From: Chitinophaga pinensis | GTDB lineage: Bacteria > Bacteroidota > Bacteroidia > UBA4408 | Direction: 5' to 3' | DNA: 48,262 nt | Assembly (NCBI GenBank): GCA_945872355.1 | Contig: CAMBZU010000018.1 | Span: forward strand, 1 to 48,262 | Shown here: positions 26,157 through 32,616 of the stretch, in pieces | How the letters are laid out: every line of letters begins with the position of its first letter | How positions within the stretch are numbered: position 1 is the stretch's first letter | Program-made: the position numbers and the translations under genes | Notes under the pieces: model-generated | Database searches by the model: none | What the model saw: the letters and a program-made list of their open reading frames with translations, nothing else | What the model was told of the DNA's origin: nothing

Positions 26157-26956
26157 TAAAAAAAACACTAGTATTCGCAATTATTTTAGCAACTATTAGT
26201 TTTAATGCCTGCAAAAAAGATGAGGCAGTTACAGAGGAAAACTTACCTGAAACGCCTGCACCTACTCCTACACCCATTCCTGCTAGTCAACTAGGCACTA
26301 TCAATATCGATTTTGACAATATGGTAGGTACCAATGATCTTGTGTTAAACACAGGTTCATACACCAATGCAGCGGGTAATCCTTTTAACGTTACTAAATT
26401 TATTTACTACATTTCAAACATCAAGTTAACAAAAACAGATGGCACTAAATTTATTGATAACAACAGCTATTACCTTATCAACGAAGCTACAGTTTCATCT
26501 CAATCATTAACTTTAGATAGCATTCCAGTTGGGGATTACAATGCTATGGAATTTGTTATTGGAGTAGACAGCACTAGAAACGTATCTGGAGCGCAAACAG
26601 GTGCTTTAGACCCAACAAATGATATGTTTTGGACATGGAACTCTGGCTACATCTTTGTAAAAATGGAAGGCACTTCTACTAGTGCGCCAAGTAGTGATTT
26701 AACTTTTCATATAGGAGGTTTTAAAGCGCCAAATAACACCATTCGCACTGTTAATAGAAGTTTTCCAACTAACTTATCAGTAAAAAACACAACAGTTAGT
26801 AAAGTAAAAATGAAAACAGATGTATTAGAAATGTTTACAAGCCCGCAAAATATTGATTTCAGCACCTTCAATTCTACAATGGGAGGGCCAACATCAGTAA
26901 CTGTAGCTAACAATTATGTAGATATGATTACTGTCAAAGAAATTATCAATAATTAA
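26153..26956 (+). CDS. MbnP-family metal-binding lipoprotein
   Basis: A 267-residue protein starting with a lipoprotein leader (lipobox 'FNAC', Cys at about residue 20). A Pro/Thr-rich linker (residues 33-47) and one MbnP domain (about 50-265) follow. The domain shows family hallmarks: 'FNVTKFIYYISNIKL', 'FWTWNSGYIFVKMEG' and 'FHIGGF'. MbnP proteins are copper-associated periplasmic or surface proteins. In characterised systems their partner MbnH, a dihaem MauG-like enzyme, oxidises a Trp of MbnP to kynurenine to create a copper site. No MbnH gene is in the window. It is the last gene of a unit running from 23349 and is followed by a strong terminator. Confidence 0.85.
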   Translation: MIKKTLVFAIILATISFNACKKDEAVTEENLPETPAPTPTPIPASQLGTINIDFDNMVGTNDLVLNTGSYTNAAGNPFNVTKFIYYISNIKLTKTDGTKFIDNNSYYLINEATVSSQSLTLDSIPVGDYNAMEFVIGVDSTRNVSGAQTGALDPTNDMFWTWNSGYIFVKMEGTSTSAPSSDLTFHIGGFKAPNNTIRTVNRSFPTNLSVKNTTVSKVKMKTDVLEMFTSPQNIDFSTFNSTMGGPTSVTVANNYVDMITVKEIINN

Positions 26957-26975
26957 GCACTTAATATTTGCAACT

Positions 26976-27008
26976 AAGGCTGTACTTTAATTAGTACGGC
27001 CTTTTTTT
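26976..27008 (+). terminator. Rho-independent terminator of the mbnP-type operon
   Basis: AAGGCTGTACT and AGTACGGCCTT pair (one G-U) around a 6-base loop and run into seven T residues. It lies 20 bases after the MbnP stop codon. Confidence 0.85.
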
Positions 27009-27086
27009 ATTTTCTAACTGCCCAGAAATATTGTAGCTTTCATAAAAATAAATATCAATATCTTTACAAAGTAAAACAACAACTAA

Positions 27087-27464
27087 GTGCTTAGTAACGA
27101 TACCCAATCCATACTCCTTCAAACCCCTTACGAAAAGCGCTTGGCCATTATTGCCGAAACCTTTAAGCAATTGCAAAAAGATATTGGAATAGATGATGAC
27201 CTGCTTATTTTCGAAGGCAATCCCGAGTCGGCATACCAGCAATTGTTCGATTGTATTGAGCCTTATTTGCATAACTTATTACAAAGCAATGCACAGCGCT
27301 TTGCTCGCGCGCTCTACAAAGTTGATATTAGCGAGGGCGCTTTAAACAAAAAACTATTGGCATTTCCCGAAAAAAGTTATGTGCGTATTGTTACCGAAAT
27401 GGTTATTTACAGAGCTTTTCAAAAGGTAATGACCAAAATGATTAGTCGCGAAAATTTAAAGTAA
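27087..27464 (+). CDS. Conserved hypothetical protein upstream of tilS
   Basis: A 125-residue soluble, mostly helical protein with a GTG start (27087); no in-frame ATG is available upstream. Motifs are 'YEKRLAIIAETFKQLQKDIGID' (in two parts), 'YLHNLLQSNAQRFARALYKVDISE' and 'RIVTEMVIYRAFQKV'. I recall no biochemical function. It is separated from tilS by one base, and Bacteroidota genomes often have a small gene like this in that position. Cotranscription with tilS is near certain. Confidence 0.8.
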   Translation: MLSNDTQSILLQTPYEKRLAIIAETFKQLQKDIGIDDDLLIFEGNPESAYQQLFDCIEPYLHNLLQSNAQRFARALYKVDISEGALNKKLLAFPEKSYVRIVTEMVIYRAFQKVMTKMISRENLK

Positions 27465-27465
27465 C

Positions 27466-28791
27466 ATGCTGCTGCAACAATTTCAAGAATTTATAGCACA
27501 AAAAAAACTGATAAAGACTTCAGACAAGCTTTTACTAGCGGTAAGCGGAGGTGTTGACAGCATGGTTTTGTTGCATCTTTGTTTAAAGGCTGGATATGAT
27601 TTTAGTGTAGCTCATGTAAATTTTAAATTACGCGGAGCCGATGCCGATGCAGATGAGGCCCTGGTTATTAGCACCTGCAAGGCACATCAAATCGAATGCT
27701 TTTCTACACAAGTAGAAACACAAGATTATGCTAATCAACACAAATTATCAATCCAAATGGCCGCGCGTGAGCTGCGTTACAACTATTTCAATACGTTAAT
27801 TAACCAACATCATTTTACCAAGTTAGTTACTGCCCACCATGCCAATGATCATATCGAAACCTTTTTTATCAATTTACTCCGAAGCGGCGGTATTCAAGGA
27901 CTTACAGGCATTCCTTTGCAAAATGAAAACATCATCAGACCACTTTTATTTGCTACAAAACAACAAATAGAAACCTACGTACAAACACATCAAATAAAAT
28001 TCAATACCGATAGCAGTAATTTAAAAGACGATTATTTGAGGAATTACCTCCGACACCATGTTATTCCTACAATAAATAAGGCCAATACAAATGCCAACAC
28101 ACAAATTTTAAACAGCATACAACATCTTAATGATGATGCTAGTTTATTACAAGAATTACATCAAAAAACATTTGAGACACTGTTGAAGGAGCATACACAT
28201 GGCATAAGTATAAATAAAACCAAGCTACTCGGTTACACCAATGCGGCACACCTACTTTTTTGGCAATTAAAAAATTACGGTTTTAATCATGCTCAAGTGC
28301 AAGATATGCTTGTCAATGAAGATAGCGGTCGTATTTTTTACAGCAACACACACCAAATTTTACAAAATAGAGATGAGTTAATTTTAAGTGCAATTGCCAA
28401 TAATGAGCCAACAGCGGCAATCATTATTGAATCTATTCAGCAAAACATAGAAACACCCGTTTCTTTAAAAATGCAATTATTAGACCTTAATAGCGTAAAT
28501 TACAAAAGCGCCCAGTTCAACGAAATATATGTTGATGCGGCAAAAATTCAATTTCCACTCACCCTGCGCAAGTGGCAAACTGGCGACCAAATGCAGCCAT
28601 TAGGCATGAAACATCAAAAAAAAATAAGCGATATTTTAATCGATAACAAAGTAGACAATCTCACCAAAGCCAACACCTACGTGCTTTGCAACGCTAGCAA
28701 TGAAATCATTTGGCTCATTAATCAGCGTGTTAGTGAAAATTTTAAGATCGAAGCAAATTCTAAAAACGTGTTACACATCAGCCTCAATTAA
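27466..28791 (+). CDS. tilS: tRNA(Ile)-lysidine synthase
   Basis: A 441-residue protein. The PP-loop SGGVDS at residues 27-32 binds ATP, and 'TAHHANDHIETFFINLLRSGGIQGLTGIP' (residues about 119-147) is the conserved catalytic region of TilS. The N-terminal ATPase domain is followed by linker and C-terminal domains of normal length ('RKWQTGDQMQPLGM' and 'KKISDILIDNKV' are family signatures). It converts the wobble cytidine of tRNA-Ile (CAU) to lysidine using lysine and ATP, so it is essential for reading AUA codons, which are frequent in this AT-rich genome. It is cytoplasmic. Confidence 0.97.
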   Translation: MLLQQFQEFIAQKKLIKTSDKLLLAVSGGVDSMVLLHLCLKAGYDFSVAHVNFKLRGADADADEALVISTCKAHQIECFSTQVETQDYANQHKLSIQMAARELRYNYFNTLINQHHFTKLVTAHHANDHIETFFINLLRSGGIQGLTGIPLQNENIIRPLLFATKQQIETYVQTHQIKFNTDSSNLKDDYLRNYLRHHVIPTINKANTNANTQILNSIQHLNDDASLLQELHQKTFETLLKEHTHGISINKTKLLGYTNAAHLLFWQLKNYGFNHAQVQDMLVNEDSGRIFYSNTHQILQNRDELILSAIANNEPTAAIIIESIQQNIETPVSLKMQLLDLNSVNYKSAQFNEIYVDAAKIQFPLTLRKWQTGDQMQPLGMKHQKKISDILIDNKVDNLTKANTYVLCNASNEIIWLINQRVSENFKIEANSKNVLHISLN

Positions 28792-28814
28792 TGTATAAAA
28801 ATGCTTTGGGCAAA

Positions 28815-28857
28815 GCCCTCCTGCGGAGGGCCTGGGTGCTCCGCGCTACTAGGTAGC
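28815..28857. repeat. GC-rich double hairpin downstream of tilS
   Basis: In a strongly AT-rich context, 28803-28875 is GC-rich. It contains a perfect hairpin GCCCTCC-TGC-GGAGGGC (28815-28831) and a second GCTAC-TAG-GTAGC (28845-28857) nested between longer partly complementary flanks (GGGTGC / GCGCCC). There is no coding frame. Similar GC-rich structured islands recur between genes in Bacteroidota genomes; this one may be an RNA structure, a terminator or a repeat. Confidence 0.6.
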
Positions 28858-28899
28858 TTGCTGCGCCCCCTTTTGCAAAAAAACTTATTAAAAAAAGTA

Positions 28900-29026
28900 A
28901 TACCAATTGCATTTATTTTTTAGTCCAACTAAAAAATAAATATGTAATGGTTAATGCCGATACTACTTGAAATTAGTTCAATAAGGCAATGCCGCAATTG
29001 GACTATATTGAAAGTGTAATCGGTAT
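28900..29026 (+). repeat. Dispersed ATACC...GGTAT element, copy A
   Basis: A 127-base non-coding element. It begins ATACCAATT and ends AATCGGTAT (imperfect terminal inverted repeats). It contains a perfect 13-bp hairpin (28911-28923 with 28929-28941), the core TAATGCCGATA, and a second AGTTCAAT/ATTGGACT stem. The same plan is seen in copies B, C and D. The rest of the 28.8-29.2 kb gap shows only fragments such as GGTATAATTAGTCCAAT near 29094 and no gene. Confidence 0.7.
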
Positions 29027-29200
29027 AACATTCAACATCATCATTTCACGTTCAGCATTCCTTGTTTCATGTTCATTATTTTTATACCATTACTTGGGTA
29101 TAATTAGTCCAATCCGCTAGTATAATTATGACTGCGCTTTCGCCACTCATTAAGAAATTGATGCAAGATGTAAAGTAGAATGCATTTGAAAATCAAACTA

Positions 29201-30610
29201 CTATTTTGGAAGAGGATTACTCTGCACCAAATACCAATCAACCCATGCGTCCATTTGTTTTACTGAAGTAGGTCGTAAAATTATTTTACGATTCTGGTCT
29301 ATTAAGAACATGGTGGGAGTGCCAAATACATAGTAGTCCTTTGCCATTTTGCTTTCCCACTTTTTAAAATCGCAGTTTGAGATAAATGGAAAATCTTTTG
29401 CAAAGGCCTCATACGCTGCTCGATCCTCATCCAAGGAAACAAAAACAACTTCTACGCTATTGGCATTCCACTTCTGATATTGCTTAGCAATTTCGGGTAG
29501 CTCCTCTTTACACTTTGGGCACCAACTGGCGCCAAATACAACCACAGTGTATTTATTTTTCAAATCAGTTAATTTTTCTGGGAGCTTTTTGTTGGCATAG
29601 TTAGGAGCCAAAATATTGGATGTAAAAAAGATTTCAGGAGCAGTGTTGCCTTTTTTCATGGCACGATAGGTCTCCAGTTGCTTGGCCAAATCGCTGTTGA
29701 GGGTGCAACTGGTTTCATTTAAGGCTTTCAGTGCCAAGTATTCCGATGCCTGAAAAAGGCTTTGCCTCTCTAAAAGGTCGAAGAGGTAATCGGTAACTTC
29801 ATTCAGTTTTTTTTCATCTTTAATCAAATGCAACATCATTGCATCAATAGAAAGTTTCATTTCAATAAAAACTGAATCCAATGATTTTCCGCTATTTTCT
29901 AACAGCCAGAAATGGCTTTCTATGGCATCCTTAAACACACCACTTTTATACAAACGTGGATCTGAATAATCCAATGCTCTGAATGCCGCAATAGCAGATG
30001 GTATTTCTTTAGGACGATATTGAGCTACTGTTGAAACCGAACTTACCAATTTACGCTTAGGTAAAAACCAACTCACATAACTACTCATAGGTAGTTTTGC
30101 TAAAAACTCATCGTCCTCTTTTCTTATCCGCTGCTTTTCTAATTGAATGGCTTTACTTGGCGTTTTTTGTATTAAAAACAAGGAATCTGCAACATATATT
30201 TGTTCTAAATATATCCATGCACTTAGCGCTTGCTCTCTTTTAGGATGCTCCTTTGCGTATTGCTCAAACCACAAATTTTCCTGCCCTTTTAAAATACGAA
30301 TTGTTTCTACAGCACTTAATGCACCGCCAACAATTTCTATATCTTCTCCACTTAGAATAACAAAAAGAGGTTTTTTATCTTCAGCAATGAGATAGCCAAC
30401 ACCATAATCTGATTTGGCGTAAGTAAGTTTAAAATTCCCTTTTTCATCTGAGCTAGCAGATGATATTAAATAAGAATTTAAGCCATTGAAACCTTCTAAA
30501 CGAATAGTTTTATTGGATAATAAAGATAAATTTCCTGATATGTTTTGAGAAAAAACACGCAAAGTGGTAATCAGTATAACCTTTATTAGAACTATAGTTT
30601 TTATTTGCAT
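29201..30610 (-). CDS. TlpA-like thioredoxin-fold protein with N-terminal DUF4369-like domain
   Basis: A 469-residue secreted protein with a signal peptide ending near residue 21. Residues 23-105 form a small beta domain resembling DUF4369 ('GNFKLTYAKSDYGVGYL'). A helical middle part (105-320) follows. The C-terminal TlpA/AhpC-TSA domain (from about 321) has the redox motif WCPKC at residues 363-367 and 'FGTPTMFLID' with the cis-Pro. It should be a periplasmic thiol oxidoreductase or reductase for extracytoplasmic proteins. The architecture is common in Bacteroidota. It is transcribed alone. Confidence 0.9.
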   Translation of the reverse strand: MQIKTIVLIKVILITTLRVFSQNISGNLSLLSNKTIRLEGFNGLNSYLISSASSDEKGNFKLTYAKSDYGVGYLIAEDKKPLFVILSGEDIEIVGGALSAVETIRILKGQENLWFEQYAKEHPKREQALSAWIYLEQIYVADSLFLIQKTPSKAIQLEKQRIRKEDDEFLAKLPMSSYVSWFLPKRKLVSSVSTVAQYRPKEIPSAIAAFRALDYSDPRLYKSGVFKDAIESHFWLLENSGKSLDSVFIEMKLSIDAMMLHLIKDEKKLNEVTDYLFDLLERQSLFQASEYLALKALNETSCTLNSDLAKQLETYRAMKKGNTAPEIFFTSNILAPNYANKKLPEKLTDLKNKYTVVVFGASWCPKCKEELPEIAKQYQKWNANSVEVVFVSLDEDRAAYEAFAKDFPFISNCDFKKWESKMAKDYYVFGTPTMFLIDQNRKIILRPTSVKQMDAWVDWYLVQSNPLPK

Positions 30611-30726
30611 ATGTTTTTAAAATTTAACCCCCTTTATTTGCCCTCATTTGTAACTTGAACTAGCAATATTTGCGGTAATGGATGTAGCATGCTTTTATTT
30701 TATACATTGTAAGAATTAACTTATTT

Positions 30727-31992
30727 TCAATAACCCAGCGAAGCAAGGGAGATAACGTTTACTCCATCTTTGCGCACATAGCTTACACCGGTGCCGGTAA
30801 TCACATTCAATGATTGTAACTTTGTTGTACCTGACTCTTCTGTAATTGAAGCAAATTTTAATAATTTTTTTGCTGCTTCATCAATTTGTCCGATTCCTAA
30901 TTTAATTTCAAAAGCACAATATTTGCCAGAATATTGTTGCACAATAGCATCTACTTCCAAACCAGTTGAATCATAATAATGATATACTTTTGCGTCATTC
31001 GCTTGTGCATAAACTCTCAAATCATGAACAACTAATGATTCAAACAAAAAACCTGTTAATTTTAAATCATTTATCAAGGCTTCTTTTCCTATACCTAATG
31101 AAGCTACCGCAAGAGCAACATCTGAAAAATGACGTTTACCTGATTTACGCAGCGAAGCCGAAGACCGGATATGTTTATTCCATGCAGGTTGATCTTCAAT
31201 GATCATCAAACGATTTAAGGCTTCTAGATAATCGTAAATTGTAGGACGAGAAACATCCGTGTTTTCATTTAGTTTAACATCTTTCTCTAGCACTGTGATA
31301 TCCACAGTTGTTGCTACATTACGAGCAAGTGCACGCATTAGACCACGCACTTTCTCGGGATTTCTTTTGACAGCTGAAACACGACTTATATCTACTTCTG
31401 CCAACAAATCAACATAAGCACGATTGATTTCCATTGCCTGAGCTAAACTTTTATTCATTAATCCAGGAAATCCACCTTTTATAATTCGCTCTATTATAAA
31501 TTCAAGGTCAGTTGGCGTGTCAATTGTTTGTTGATTAATTCCATTTAATAATTTACCCAAGCTGATCTCACCAGTTGAATAACCCATTTCTTGCCAAGAC
31601 ATTGTACGCATATCTAACACCGTAAATCTTCCTGCACCTGAGTGCATTTTTACACTATCTTCCGGATTTGAAGAACCCGTTAAAATAAATTGAGCCGTTT
31701 TATTTCGTTGATCCACTTCATGTCTCACATAATTCCAAATTTTAGGGTATTCTTGCCATTCATCAATCAAGCGGGGTGCATCTCCATGCAACAATCGCTG
31801 TGGAGCTGTTTCCATAAACAATGGTACCTGCTCGTCTTGATCAAAAGAGATTATGCTCGCTGCAAGTTGCTTCGCTGATTGTGTTTTACCACATGCCTTC
31901 ATCCCACGAATTAATAAGGCGCCCGAAGCATTTAATTTTCGTTTCAATTCTTCGTCTGAAATACGCGCTATATAGGAAAGTTGTGATGACAT
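30727..31992 (-). CDS. AAA-type ATPase with DUF4143 domain
   Basis: About 421 residues from the ATG at 31992. The in-frame GTG at 32010 sits in the predicted -7 box, so I reject it. The N-terminal AAA_14 ATPase has Walker A 'GMKACGKT' (about residues 28-35), Walker B-like 'PRLIDEWQEYP' and 'FILTGSSNP'. The C-terminal DUF4143 region has 'GFLFESLVVHDLRVYA' and 'DAIVQQYSGKYCAFEIKLG', a PD-(D/E)xK-like core. Such genes occur in many copies in some Bacteroidota; their role is unknown, with defence or regulation proposed. Four 23-bp iterons lie directly upstream. It is surrounded by repeats, which suggests gain by transfer. Confidence 0.92.
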   Translation of the reverse strand: MSSQLSYIARISDEELKRKLNASGALLIRGMKACGKTQSAKQLAASIISFDQDEQVPLFMETAPQRLLHGDAPRLIDEWQEYPKIWNYVRHEVDQRNKTAQFILTGSSNPEDSVKMHSGAGRFTVLDMRTMSWQEMGYSTGEISLGKLLNGINQQTIDTPTDLEFIIERIIKGGFPGLMNKSLAQAMEINRAYVDLLAEVDISRVSAVKRNPEKVRGLMRALARNVATTVDITVLEKDVKLNENTDVSRPTIYDYLEALNRLMIIEDQPAWNKHIRSSASLRKSGKRHFSDVALAVASLGIGKEALINDLKLTGFLFESLVVHDLRVYAQANDAKVYHYYDSTGLEVDAIVQQYSGKYCAFEIKLGIGQIDEAAKKLLKFASITEESGTTKLQSLNVITGTGVSYVRKDGVNVISLASLGY

Positions 31993-32009
31993 ACACTTTT
32001 TTTCTTTCA

Positions 32010-32017
32010 CAAATATA
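32010..32017 (-). promoter_or_regulatory. -7 element of the DUF4143 ATPase gene
   Basis: TATATTTG on the minus strand fits TAnnTTTG and ends 17 bases before the ATG at 31992. It overlaps the alternative GTG start at 32010, which supports the ATG. Confidence 0.5.
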
Positions 32018-32023
32018 GAATTA

Positions 32024-32106
32024 TTTTACACATTATACTATTTCTACTTTACATATTATAAGCTTATTACTTTACATATTGTAGAAATATTACTTTACAT
32101 AATAAT
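32024..32106. repeat. Four 23-bp iterons upstream of the DUF4143 ATPase gene
   Basis: Related 14-base blocks begin at 32024, 32047, 32070 and 32093, exactly 23 bases apart. They read TTTTACACATTATA, CTTTACATATTATA, CTTTACATATTGTA and CTTTACATAATAAT. The array starts 7 bases upstream of the -7 box, so it occupies the regulatory region. A similar single block (TTTATACATTGTA) lies near 30700, beyond the gene's 3' end. Confidence 0.75.
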
Positions 32107-32198
32107 AACTTCGCCCTCGCCCTCCTCGTGTCCCGCGAATGAAGCTAACCAAGGGCCTCTGAACTGCACAGAAAAGGATTAAATTATTTAGTACATTT

Positions 32199-32594
32199 TT
32201 ACTTTAAACCCATGTTCAACGGCGGCACTTCAAAATGTTCTTCAAAGTACATTTTAAGTAAGCGTTTTTCCTCTTTTAATAAGCTGTTTTCTTTTATTGG
32301 CTTGAAAAGCAAAGTCACTTTGCTATTGGAACAATTATCTAAATAATTCCTGAGTATAAATGCGGTTCTTCTCTTTGGTGATTTGGATAATCTTGACAAA
32401 CTCAAATTGAAATATCTTTTCATTCTTGATTTTAAATTTAACGTTTCACCTATTTTTAAAATTGTAGAACTGCCTACCAGGCGAGGAATATTCTTGCTTG
32501 AAGCAAAAATATAAACGCCGCTCTCTTGTGGTAACGCATTCTTTTTGTTTTTAAAACCTTTAATATCTGTGAATAGTGAAAGTTCTTTTTTCAT
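32199..32594 (-). CDS. GIY-YIG-like nuclease-fold protein
   Basis: A 131-residue protein. The stretch 'SGVYIF' (about residue 25) followed by 'ILKIGETLNLKSRMKRYF' (about 45-62) has the spacing of the GVY...KIG-x-T-x-NL-x-x-R pattern of GIY-YIG domains. The end 'EEKRLLKMYFEEHFEVPPLN' (107-126) matches the C-terminal part of some GIY-YIG family proteins. The YIG motif is altered to KIG, and catalysis is unproven. It lies 22 bases downstream of the double-FISUMP gene on the same strand and may be cotranscribed with it. Confidence 0.55.
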   Translation of the reverse strand: MKKELSLFTDIKGFKNKKNALPQESGVYIFASSKNIPRLVGSSTILKIGETLNLKSRMKRYFNLSLSRLSKSPKRRTAFILRNYLDNCSNSKVTLLFKPIKENSLLKEEKRLLKMYFEEHFEVPPLNMGLK

Positions 32595-32616
32595 ATTTAT
32601 GTAGTTGAATGGAGAT

